IMG/VR virus record: IMGVR_UViG_3300047558_000077
Span: 108,365 to 172,364 of that record
Direction: 5' to 3' (one strand)
Length of the DNA: 64,000 nucleotides
From: a virus
The notes below the pieces were generated by a model that was not told the origin of the DNA, did not search any database, and worked only from the letters and a program-made list of their open reading frames with translations. Positions within the stretch are counted from its first letter, which is position 1, and every line of letters starts with the position of its first letter. A program made the translations under genes and the position numbers. This document shows positions 1 through 6,042 of this stretch, piece after piece.

Positions 1-525
1 GCCCTCGAAGGCAAAGACGCTGACTTGGTGGAAGCGTATAAGGGTTGGCGCAAGCCAGTTCTTAAAATCATGGCTCTATTCATCAAGCGTATAATCGACC
101 ATATGGTTGAACTGGACTCCGCTGGGCAGACAGTTCGCAAGCCACGCAAGAAGAAGGTAAAGCCTGCTTCGGTTCTGGTCGCCAAGATGAACTATTGTAA
201 ATCCGCAGATACTCTAACGAGTGTTGATCCGAAGGAGATTATCGGTGCTTCGCAACTTTGGGCATACAATCATAAAACTCGCAATCTTTCTGTGTATAAT
301 GCCGTGGGTCATTCTGGCCTTTCGGTCAGAGGGTCTACGATTACAGGATTTGACGAGACAACTTCGGTTACAAAGAAACTCCGTAAACCAGAAGCAGTAA
401 TCAAGCCGCTGATGGAAGGTAGTAAGGTTTATCTTCGCAAGGTTATGGACAATCTCACAACGACCGAACAGAAAGCAACTGGTCGCATCAATGTGGACAC
501 AATACTACTGAGAGTGGTAAAATGA
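1..525 (+). CDS. Conserved phage protein of unknown function, 5' end outside window
   Basis: The frame is open from base 1, so the true start lies upstream; the TTG at 25 is only the first possible start inside the window. The visible 174 residues are basic in the middle (a KPRKKKVKP stretch near residues 44-52) and have no transmembrane segment. The C-terminal half looks like a compact beta-rich domain. I do not recognise the family. The stop overlaps the next start as ATGA, so it is translationally coupled to the small membrane protein at 522. Confidence 0.75.
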   Translation, partial: ALEGKDADLVEAYKGWRKPVLKIMALFIKRIIDHMVELDSAGQTVRKPRKKKVKPASVLVAKMNYCKSADTLTSVDPKEIIGASQLWAYNHKTRNLSVYNAVGHSGLSVRGSTITGFDETTSVTKKLRKPEAVIKPLMEGSKVYLRKVMDNLTTTEQKATGRINVDTILLRVVK

Positions 526-623
526 CCGTAGAAGCATTCATGTGGGCGTGGATATACATGGGTTATGTAGTGGCAGCACTCTCGGTGTTGACACTACTAC
601 TCATTACAATTTATAAGGACTAA
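522..623 (+). CDS. Small single-pass membrane protein (33 aa)
   Basis: This short frame starts in an ATGA overlap with the preceding gene. It encodes 33 residues with one hydrophobic segment (about residues 6-29, rich in W, Y, V, L and I) and a short charged tail, YKD. It is probably an inner-membrane peptide. Similar tiny membrane proteins occur throughout the small-gene regions of large phages, but no function can be assigned. Support is the start-stop overlap and continuous same-strand packing. Confidence 0.55.
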   Translation: MTVEAFMWAWIYMGYVVAALSVLTLLLITIYKD

Positions 624-625
624 CA

Positions 626-1027
626 ATGGCTAATAAAGTAATCGAGTTCCCCAAGAGTAAGGTTGTTCGTGAAATTCCAGAAGAAGTTCATATAGAACGA
701 CAAGCCAAAGCAGACATGAAACAAGCCGATGTTATCGTGGACGAAGTTGCTGGTCTAATGATCACCGAACTTGATAACTACTTTGTCGATGTTACATCCA
801 AACAGTTTAGTAAAGATATTATTCTGGTTGTGGATGCTCTAAAGGCTGCCGTGTATAGATCATACGGAATCGACCATCATCTTCATCCGTTCATTGACGA
901 TAATGTGAAACTGATTGAAGGCGATATCAACGGAATGTCAAAAGAAGAAATCAAGGAAAAGATCGAAAAGATCATGCTGGAACTTTCCGAAGCGAAAGAA
1001 AAGATTGACAGCGAAGAAGAAGAGTGA
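626..1027 (+). CDS. Conserved hypothetical acidic protein
   Basis: 133 residues. The N-terminus reads MANKVIEFPKSK, the centre is predicted helical, and the C-terminal third (residues 100-133) is a highly charged E/K-rich helix, likely a coiled coil, ending in EEEE. It lies 2 nt after the small membrane gene and 32 nt before RNase H, so it is probably cotranscribed with the replication genes. There is no enzymatic motif, and I do not recognise a function. Confidence 0.7.
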   Translation: MANKVIEFPKSKVVREIPEEVHIERQAKADMKQADVIVDEVAGLMITELDNYFVDVTSKQFSKDIILVVDALKAAVYRSYGIDHHLHPFIDDNVKLIEGDINGMSKEEIKEKIEKIMLELSEAKEKIDSEEEE

Positions 1028-1059
1028 TATACTTTCTATTCACTCAATAAGGAAATATT

Positions 1060-1920
1060 ATGTCTTACATGCTGATTGACCTCAACCAGGTTCTAATCTC
1101 TAATCTGATGCAACACCTAAAGTTTGTATCAAAGCAGCACGAAATGAGTGAAGACCTTATTCGTCATATGTGCATCAATACAATCCGATCTAACGTAAAG
1201 CAGTTTCGTTCCAAATATCAGAACGTTATTCTTTGCTGCGACTCGAAGCATTATTGGCGGCGTGATTACTTTGCGTTTTACAAGTCGCATCGTAAGCATG
1301 ATCGTGAGGCATCTGGTCTTGATTGGGATATGATCTTCACTGTCCTAAATGGTCTTCGTGATGAGTTGCGTGATAACTTTCCGTATAAGACACTAAATGT
1401 GGAAGGCGCAGAAGCCGACGATGTTATTGCTGTGCTAACTGCTAGACTGGCTCCACATGCTCCTGTTCTTATTCTATCGTCAGATAAAGACTTTGGTCAG
1501 TTGCAGAAGTATCCAAACGTTACACAGTATTCACCTATTCTAAAGCGGTTTATCAAGATTGATGATCCGAAGACTTTCGTTCGGGAGCATATCATCAAGG
1601 GTGATCGTGGCGATGGCATTCCAAACTTTCTTACAAATGACAATGCTCTTGCTGTTGGCGAACGACAGAAGCCTATCAGTAGCAAGAAACTGACCGAATG
1701 GGTTCACAAAGATGCCTCCGAGTTTTGCACTACGGATTGGATGCTTCGTTGTTATAAGCGCAATCAGACTCTTATTGATTTTGACTATATACCTAACGAG
1801 ATCCAGTCTAAAATCGTTGATGCATTTGAAGAGACAAAACCCGCAGACAAACAGAAAATGCTGAACTACTTTATCAACAAAGGACTCAAGGCGATGATTG
1901 AGTCTATTCATGATTTTTGA
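1060..1920 (+). CDS. rnh: RNase H / 5'-3' exonuclease (T4 Rnh-like)
   Basis: This is a FEN-1/RNase H family flap nuclease that removes RNA primers and 5' flaps during lagging-strand synthesis. At 286 residues it is close to T4 Rnh (305). The metal-binding acidic residues are visible in family order: D7 (MLIDLNQ), D61 (CCDSKHYWRR), E118/D120/D121 (EGAEADDVIAV), D142/D144 (SSDKDFGQL) and D182/D185 (KGDRGDGIPNF, the helix-hairpin-helix). The start has a ribosome site (AAGGAAATATT). It is followed by a DUF6433-like gene, whereas T4 has dsbA and 33 after rnh. Confidence 0.93.
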   Translation: MSYMLIDLNQVLISNLMQHLKFVSKQHEMSEDLIRHMCINTIRSNVKQFRSKYQNVILCCDSKHYWRRDYFAFYKSHRKHDREASGLDWDMIFTVLNGLRDELRDNFPYKTLNVEGAEADDVIAVLTARLAPHAPVLILSSDKDFGQLQKYPNVTQYSPILKRFIKIDDPKTFVREHIIKGDRGDGIPNFLTNDNALAVGERQKPISSKKLTEWVHKDASEFCTTDWMLRCYKRNQTLIDFDYIPNEIQSKIVDAFEETKPADKQKMLNYFINKGLKAMIESIHDF

Positions 1921-1927
1921 GGATAAC

Positions 1928-2365
1928 ATGACAAATAAAAACATATATGAAGTTTTCAATGAGTTTAAAAATGCCAAGACAAAACAAGATCGCTTAGAGG
2001 TTCTAAGACGTAACAACAACTACGCTTTAAAAAATGTTTTGTTAGGTGCATTCAATAACAATATCAAATTCACTGTTAATAAAGTTCCTGACTACAAAAA
2101 GATAGATGTGCCGCCAGGCATGTCATACTCACACATGACCGAGGCATTATCAAAGGTATACCTTTTTGTGGAGGGTAATGCAAAACGACCACAAGGTCTG
2201 ACAGAAAAAAGAGCAACAGAACTTCTGATACAGTTGTTGGAATCTCTTGAACCAAATGAAGCAGAAGTTTTTGCCAACATGATTCAAAAAGATTTAAAAA
2301 TACCATATCTAACAGTCAATCTAATCAATGAAGCATTCCCTGGCCTGTTGCCGGATAAGGAGTAA
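1928..2365 (+). CDS. DUF6433-like conserved T4-type phage protein
   Basis: 145 residues. I start it at ATG 1928, which follows GAGG, rather than at the in-frame GTG or TTG codons inside rnh. The pattern matches a conserved protein of T4-like marine phages assigned to DUF6433: IYEVFNEFKNAKTKQDRLEVLRR is split over the N-terminal helix, NALKNVL-type in the middle, and a C-terminal NEAFPGLLP. No enzymatic motif is seen. It sits between RNase H and a small gene that may be cotranscribed. The family name is from memory of the motif pattern and was not searched. Confidence 0.7.
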   Translation: MTNKNIYEVFNEFKNAKTKQDRLEVLRRNNNYALKNVLLGAFNNNIKFTVNKVPDYKKIDVPPGMSYSHMTEALSKVYLFVEGNAKRPQGLTEKRATELLIQLLESLEPNEAEVFANMIQKDLKIPYLTVNLINEAFPGLLPDKE

Positions 2366-2380
2366 TCAAGGCTTAATACC

Positions 2381-2578
2381 ATGAAGAACAAATCACCAAG
2401 TTTGAAACACGATCCTTTATATGCCGAATTATTCGAAGAAGATAGAAAGTATGGTGGCAAACGTTTGGAACTTCCTCAAACCGACTTAAAAAAGAAACGT
2501 CCCATCCAAAATCTAAGGAAAGCATGGATGGAGCACGAGGAAGACTTCGACGAGGTTGATGACTTTTACGAACATTGA
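2381..2578 (+). CDS. Small charged protein, unknown function
   Basis: 65 residues, lysine/glutamate-rich, soluble, ending in an acidic DEVDDFYEH tail. It follows the DUF6433-like gene by 15 nt. In T4 the gene after rnh is dsbA, a small double-stranded DNA-binding protein, but I see no convincing sequence match to it. It may be the last gene of its operon, because a new promoter follows at 2597. Confidence 0.6.
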   Translation: MKNKSPSLKHDPLYAELFEEDRKYGGKRLELPQTDLKKKRPIQNLRKAWMEHEEDFDEVDDFYEH

Positions 2579-2596
2579 TTGTAAACAGGATAGTGC

Positions 2597-2624
2597 TTGA
2601 CATTCCTTAAATTTCGAGTAGGAT
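2597..2624 (+). promoter_or_regulatory. Sigma-70-type promoter for the DUF262-HNH gene
   Basis: TTGACA at 2597-2602 and TAGGAT at 2619-2624, spaced 16 nt. Transcription would start near 2631, giving a leader of about 54 nt before ATG 2685 with AGAAGGA as ribosome site. Just upstream, 2580-2589 carries TTGTAAACAG, which also occurs at the left edge of the repeat copy at 7544. Confidence 0.7.
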
Positions 2625-2684
2625 AGGTACCATGCTGATCAATAGTGACAGCAGGTATCTATCCTTAACAGAAGGAATTATAGA

Positions 2685-4055
2685 ATGTCTAATTGGAAAT
2701 ATGTCACCCGCACAGTTCAGGAATTTGTCAACGAGGCTCAACGTGATAACTGGAATGTTGATCCTGAGTGGCAGCGCCTTGACACAAATTTAAACCTTAA
2801 TGCTAAAGGCTCGAAGCCCTCTAAGGCACAGAGCATCATTGCTTCCATGTTTAATGGCCAAGATATTGGTGAAATTAAACTTTGTGACTATGAAGGTGTT
2901 AAGTCCTCAATTGATGGTGGTAATCGTAAGAGAGCCATTCTAAATTTTTATAATAACAAGTTTGCCCTTCCCAAGGGTAGCAAGTATGCAGGCCTAAAGT
3001 ATAAAGACCTTAGCGAAGATGCGAAAGAACTCTTCCTTAGCTATGTGATCCGTTTCATCGAATACGGTGAAATCACTACACAAGAAATTGGTGAAACTTT
3101 CCGTAACACCAACAATACAACTCCCGTCAATAAGCAGGAAATGCGTAACAGCGAAGGACAGAATCCAGTTGCGGTTCTCGTTCGTCGTACCACACGCAAG
3201 ATTGATGAGGTTGGTAATATCCCTCACATCCTCTTTGATTGGAGAATTAACGCAAAGGGTGATGCGGAATATACTTATCTTACCTTCAATAACAAAGGCC
3301 TGCATCTGGATGAACAGACGGCTCGTTTGCTTTGCCGTGTTTTACAGGGTGAAAAGTCCATTGCCGTGAGCGATGACGACCTTGATAAAATGTATGCAGA
3401 TTATGAGGCGTTTTTGACCGATGAGGAAAACCTCAAGAAGGCTAAGAAGAAGTTGTATGAAGTATTGGACTTTATTGTCAATATTGCCGATACAGCTAGA
3501 AAGTATAAGAATGGTCGTGGTCTTGCCCATAAGCAGTATGAAATGCTGGTTCGCCTGTATTTCTACCTTAAAGAACACCACAAGTCCTTTAAGGTTACCG
3601 ATGCTAGTGAATTTTGGGTTGCGTTCACTACCGCTATGGACTCGGTTCTTTCGTGTGACGATATCACATTTAAGGAGCGTAGCGGTAAGACTCGTGTCGT
3701 TGCAGAAGCCTTCGGTCAGTATCTTAAAAGCGACTTGAACGACCAGTGGAAGTATGATAAGTCCCTCGAACTCTTCCTGAATGAGTTTAATCTTGATAAC
3801 TGCGGTCTAAAGTTGCTTGATCCTAAGCGTTGCTTTAGCCGTGATGAAATCGAGAGTGCCTTGATCAAGCAAGGTTACAAGGACTTTATTGATGGTAAGA
3901 AACTGACCATGAAAGATGCGGTTGGTGCCCATGTTATTGCACATTCTAATGGTGGTAAGACGGAGACCGACAATCTAGTGGTCGTTTCTAAGGCTCATAA
4001 CACGGCGATGGGTACCATGCCCGTTGATGTTTACAAAGCCTCTCTCGGGTATTGA
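2685..4055 (+). CDS. DUF262 domain protein with C-terminal HNH nuclease motif
   Basis: 456 residues. The N-terminal third follows the DUF262/ParB-like pattern: DPEWQR near residues 26-31, then SKAQSIIASMFNGQDIGEI and SSIDGGNRKRAIL, equivalent to the family's 'DGQQR' motif. The C-terminal 43 residues form an HNH core with H416/H420 (AHVIAHSNGG), N430 (TDNL) and H438-N439 (KAHN). There are no zinc-binding CxxC pairs. DUF262 plus HNH is the architecture of GmrSD-type modification-dependent restriction enzymes and relatives. In a phage it could be a DNA-targeting effector against competitors or host DNA, but its target is unknown. It is monocistronic, with its own promoter and a structured repeat element downstream. 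Confidence 0.8.
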   Translation: MSNWKYVTRTVQEFVNEAQRDNWNVDPEWQRLDTNLNLNAKGSKPSKAQSIIASMFNGQDIGEIKLCDYEGVKSSIDGGNRKRAILNFYNNKFALPKGSKYAGLKYKDLSEDAKELFLSYVIRFIEYGEITTQEIGETFRNTNNTTPVNKQEMRNSEGQNPVAVLVRRTTRKIDEVGNIPHILFDWRINAKGDAEYTYLTFNNKGLHLDEQTARLLCRVLQGEKSIAVSDDDLDKMYADYEAFLTDEENLKKAKKKLYEVLDFIVNIADTARKYKNGRGLAHKQYEMLVRLYFYLKEHHKSFKVTDASEFWVAFTTAMDSVLSCDDITFKERSGKTRVVAEAFGQYLKSDLNDQWKYDKSLELFLNEFNLDNCGLKLLDPKRCFSRDEIESALIKQGYKDFIDGKKLTMKDAVGAHVIAHSNGGKTETDNLVVVSKAHNTAMGTMPVDVYKASLGY

Positions 4056-4056
4056 T

Positions 4057-4076
4057 CTAAGTCAAAGGTAACTTAG
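4057..4076 (+). other. Small hairpin after the DUF262-HNH stop
   Basis: CTAAGT (4057-4062) and ACTTAG (4071-4076) form a 6-bp stem with an 8-nt loop immediately after the stop codon. There is no T-tract, so it is not a classic terminator. It abuts the nested inverted repeat beginning at 4076. Confidence 0.45.
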
Positions 4077-4143
4077 GTATGTCAACAGTCTACCTAAAAC
4101 GTAGACTTAGGGTGCGTCACCCTGTCGCACCTGTTGACATACC
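4076..4143 (+). repeat. Nested inverted-repeat element, copy A
   Basis: A perfect 13-bp outer inverted repeat (GGTATGTCAACAG at 4076-4088, CTGTTGACATACC at 4131-4143) encloses two smaller hairpins. These are AGTCTAC/GTAGACT (4087-4093 with 4101-4107) and GGTGCGTCA/TGTCGCACC (4111-4119 with 4123-4131, one mismatch, 3-nt loop). The 42 nt between the outer core arms is the same length in copies C and D. It lies upstream of the -35 of the promoter at 4151, so that promoter does not transcribe it. Confidence 0.85.
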
Positions 4144-4150
4144 TTTTTTA

Positions 4151-4179
4151 TTGACTCTTCCGTTCCGCCGTGCTATATT
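4151..4179 (+). promoter_or_regulatory. Sigma-70 promoter, GIY-YIG/sigma4 operon
   Basis: TTGACT (4151-4156), a 17-nt spacer and TATATT (4174-4179). The spacer CTTCCGTTCCGCCGTGC is nearly identical to those at 4782 and 7621. The expected transcription start is about 4186, which is the A of the only plausible start codon of the next gene, so the transcript may be leaderless. Confidence 0.8.
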
Positions 4180-4185
4180 AAGTCC

Positions 4186-4506
4186 ATGATCACGAAACGC
4201 AAGAAGCGGTCCGACCGCAATCACATAATCTACAGCTTGACTGTAAAGGGTCAGGAATATATCGGTGTTACCCATGTCGAAAACGGCAAGGTTAACAAGT
4301 CTTTGGACCGTCGCTGGCGCAAGCATGTCGGTCGTGCGATGACCGAAGGTAAACTGTGGAAATTGTGCGTGGCTATTCGTAAGCATGGACCTGACAATTT
4401 CACTGTCGGCGTTCTGGAAATTGTGCGTGGTAAGTCTGCGGCTCATATACGTGAGCGGGAACTTATCCGTGAACGTAAGCCTAAACTTAACTCGGATGTG
4501 CGCTAA
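4186..4506 (+). CDS. GIY-YIG endonuclease
   Basis: 106 residues making up essentially one GIY-YIG nuclease domain. Visible motifs are IIYSLT...EYIGVTHV (GIY and YIG elements, residues 14-30), the helix with RRWRKHVGR (catalytic Arg region), CVAIRKHGPDNFTVGVLE, and RERELIRERKPKLN at the C-terminus, which supplies the metal-binding Glu and terminal Asn. No DNA-binding module follows, unlike intron-encoded I-TevI. It is probably a free-standing homing-type nuclease. No ribosome site precedes ATG 4186, and the stop overlaps the next gene as TAATG. Confidence 0.8.
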   Translation: MITKRKKRSDRNHIIYSLTVKGQEYIGVTHVENGKVNKSLDRRWRKHVGRAMTEGKLWKLCVAIRKHGPDNFTVGVLEIVRGKSAAHIRERELIRERKPKLNSDVR

Positions 4507-4745
4507 TGTCTACAACCTTCAATGATCTTATTGGTATGCATGACCTTGACCAGAAGGTGATTGTAAAAAAGGCCTTAGAGAGCCTTACGCCCAGAATGCA
4601 ATTTGTCGTCATTCGTCGGTTTTTTCAGAACCAGACCTTGTCGTCAATCGCTGAGGAAATTGGTCTATCTGAGGCTAGACTATATCAAATTGAACGCAAA
4701 GCCCTATGCAGCCTAAAGCGTGGCTTTAGGCGAAACAAAATCTGA
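4506..4745 (+). CDS. Stand-alone sigma-70 region 4-like protein
   Basis: 79 residues. Residues 26-73 read like sigma region 4: SLTPRMQFVVIRRFF, then TLSSIAEEIGLSEARLYQIE and KALCSLKR, matching the consensus 'LTPRExxVLxxRF...TLxEIGxxxGVSxxRVxQIExxALxKLR'. Regions 1-3 are absent, so it cannot be a full sigma factor. It may bind RNA polymerase at the beta flap or -35-like DNA as a regulator or appropriation factor. It is coupled to the GIY-YIG gene by a TAATG overlap and is followed by repeat copy B. Confidence 0.75.
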   Translation: MSTTFNDLIGMHDLDQKVIVKKALESLTPRMQFVVIRRFFQNQTLSSIAEEIGLSEARLYQIERKALCSLKRGFRRNKI

Positions 4746-4764
4746 GGTGCGACAACCTGTCGCA
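4746..4764 (+). repeat. Nested inverted-repeat element, truncated copy B
   Basis: Only the second inner hairpin is retained: TGCGACA (4748-4754), loop ACC, TGTCGCA (4758-4764). The left half is replaced by the end of the sigma4-like gene (stop at 4743-4745). A degenerate right outer arm (GTTTACAG) follows at about 4768-4775. It sits just upstream of the promoter at 4776. Confidence 0.75.
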
Positions 4765-4775
4765 TATGTTTACAG

Positions 4776-4804
4776 TTGACTCTTCCATTCCGCTGTGCTA
4801 ATAT
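4776..4804 (+). promoter_or_regulatory. Sigma-70 promoter of the 4832-7384 small-gene/RtcB run
   Basis: TTGACT (4776-4781), 17-nt spacer CTTCCATTCCGCTGTGC, TAATAT (4799-4804). The expected start is near 4811, with the first ribosome site AAAGGA about 10 nt further on. It is a sister of the promoters at 4151 and 7615. Confidence 0.8.
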
Positions 4805-4831
4805 ATTCCCATAATGATGAAAGGAACAAAT

Positions 4832-5002
4832 ATGTCTAACGCTCGCTTCGCTCCCAAGAACCCCAACGGCAAAGATACTGCTAACATTTTTGCGCTTATT
4901 CGCTGGCACGAAAATGGTGGTAAAATCACCAAAGTGAAATCGTCCAAGCGTCCGAAGCGTGGTTATACTGTCGGTAAATCTGTCAAAACGGGAGATAAGT
5001 GA
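4832..5002 (+). CDS. Small basic protein, unknown function
   Basis: 56 residues from ATG 4832, chosen because GAAAGGA lies 6-12 nt upstream; the earlier in-frame ATG at 4817 has no ribosome site. The protein is basic, with a KSSKRPKRGYTVGKSVK tail that suggests nucleic-acid binding, but no family is recognised. It is the first gene of an early-type operon and overlaps the next gene as TGATG. Confidence 0.6.
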   Translation: MSNARFAPKNPNGKDTANIFALIRWHENGGKITKVKSSKRPKRGYTVGKSVKTGDK

Positions 5003-5202
5003 TGGAAGTTTTCGTCCTGATGAGCCATATCCTCTATGAATGCGACGAGTTGCTGGGCGTCTACCACAATGAATCGGACGCCGAGTTTGCCCGTGATGAA
5101 TATAAACGAGAAAACGAAGATCATATGTTCGATCAATTTAGCATTGAACGCCGTGTAATCGGTGCTGCGGCTCGGGCAGATTGGGAGACAGATAATGTCT
5201 GA
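5002..5202 (+). CDS. Small conserved phage protein (VFVLMSH type)
   Basis: 66 residues. The N-terminal strand VFVLMSHILYE is followed by a helix SDAEFARDEYKRE, a pattern seen in small phage proteins that read 'VYxLxHxYE...GVYxxExxA'. Function is unknown. The start overlaps the preceding stop, and its own stop lies inside the next gene's second codon region. Confidence 0.6.
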   Translation: MEVFVLMSHILYECDELLGVYHNESDAEFARDEYKRENEDHMFDQFSIERRVIGAAARADWETDNV

Positions 5203-5275
5203 TATCGTTCTGTTTATTGTGCTATTCGGTATGCCTATATCCCTGGGCCTTATTGCTATTCTCTCGGAGGACTAA
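5195..5275 (+). CDS. Tiny membrane peptide (26 aa)
   Basis: Starts inside the end of the preceding gene and encodes MSDIVLFIVLFGMPISLGLI plus AILSED, one hydrophobic helix. The sequence GGAGGACTAATATG at its end is the ribosome site of the next gene. Assigned on packing and hydrophobicity only. Confidence 0.45.
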   Translation: MSDIVLFIVLFGMPISLGLIAILSED

Positions 5276-5276
5276 T

Positions 5277-5381
5277 ATGACAGAACAGGAAATCACCAAG
5301 CACAATAACCGCAATTCTGAACATCAGCTTATTTGGCATGGTGTTTGCGTTTGGATCTATTCTGAATATCTGAATGGATAA
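5277..5381 (+). CDS. Small hypothetical protein (34 aa)
   Basis: Preceded by TCGGAGGACTAAT, a strong ribosome site that is repeated almost exactly before the gene at 5396. It encodes 34 polar residues ending in WHGVCVWIYSEYLNG. Function unknown. Confidence 0.45.
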   Translation: MTEQEITKHNNRNSEHQLIWHGVCVWIYSEYLNG

Positions 5382-5395
5382 CTCGGAGGACTAAT

Positions 5396-5581
5396 ATGAT
5401 TGATCGTGATGCCTTAATAGCCGCAATATATGATCGTTATCTTGTTATAGGTAACTATTGGTGGTGTATTGATGATGTGCCCGACTTTTTAGATGATGTT
5501 ATGTCCGATGGTCACTATGATAATATATCTTTTGATCAGATAGTTGTCATGGTTTCCGATTATATGTATGATTGCGACTAA
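5396..5581 (+). CDS. Small acidic protein, unknown function
   Basis: 61 residues, strongly acidic (IDDVPDFLDDVMSD) with aromatic patches. The ribosome site TCGGAGGACTAATATG is identical to the one at the previous gene. The start MIDRDALIAAIYDRY resembles other tiny genes in this cluster. No function recognised. Confidence 0.55.
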   Translation: MIDRDALIAAIYDRYLVIGNYWWCIDDVPDFLDDVMSDGHYDNISFDQIVVMVSDYMYDCD

Positions 5582-5591
5582 GGAGAATGAA

Positions 5592-5696
5592 ATGATCGAT
5601 AATTCTAAAACGGTTCAGTTTGTGGCACTAACGGTAATGTCACTAGCATTGGTGTTCGGTGTTTATCTGATTTATCTTCTGGATGGAGGCATCTAA
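5592..5696 (+). CDS. Small single-pass membrane protein (34 aa)
   Basis: MIDNSKTVQ followed by a 22-residue hydrophobic helix (FVALTVMSLALVFGVYLIYL) and a short LDGGI tail. Ribosome site AAGGAG at 5580-5585. The stop TAA shares its last base with the next ATG. Confidence 0.5.
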   Translation: MIDNSKTVQFVALTVMSLALVFGVYLIYLLDGGI

Positions 5697-5887
5697 TGGA
5701 GTTTACTCTCTTCAAGGCTCTAATGATTATTATGTTTATTCTCACGGCTGTTGGCATGGCATATAATGCTAAAATCATGAATGATTGTATTGATAGTGGC
5801 AGTCCAAAAAGCCAGGCGTGTTTCAAGTATAATGTAATCAATAACAACATGCATAATCTCAACCTGAACGTAGATAATGGAGAATGA
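5696..5887 (+). CDS. Small membrane-anchored protein (63 aa)
   Basis: One N-terminal transmembrane helix (residues about 5-23, ALMIIMFILTAVGMAY), then a polar region with two cysteines (C31 and C42) that would be periplasmic or cytoplasmic depending on orientation. It is coupled to its neighbours by a one-base overlap upstream and an ATGA overlap downstream. Confidence 0.5.
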   Translation: MEFTLFKALMIIMFILTAVGMAYNAKIMNDCIDSGSPKSQACFKYNVINNNMHNLNLNVDNGE

Positions 5888-6042
5888 AAATGGCTAATGT
5901 GAAGACCTATAACCTTTCTATTCATCTGAAAGGTAATCGCACTCTCACTTTTCGTGGCATTTCTCGTGTAGCGGTTGAACGATATCGCAAGCACTATGAA
6001 ATCCAAATGGACTATATTTCCGCATCGGTGGAGAATCGTTAA
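5884..6042 (+). CDS. Small basic protein, unknown function (52 aa)
   Basis: Begins at ATG 5884 in an ATGA overlap; a second ATG at 5890 is equally possible. Predicted beta-beta-alpha: VKTYNLSIHLKGNRTLTFRG followed by a helix ISRVAVERYRKHYE. Ends in TAATG overlapping rtcB. Function unknown. Confidence 0.5.
   Translation: MKMANVKTYNLSIHLKGNRTLTFRGISRVAVERYRKHYEIQMDYISASVENR

Noticed and set aside
1540-2019. 159-codon minus-strand frame opposite rnh
   Set aside because: Overlaps well-supported RNase H and the DUF6433-like gene; no start context or known motif.
4134-4139. TTGACA in the right arm of the repeat as the actual -35
   Set aside because: No -10 hexamer lies 16-18 nt downstream in any copy, while TTGACT/TTGCTT/TTGCAA 17 nt further on all have a -10 at 17 nt.
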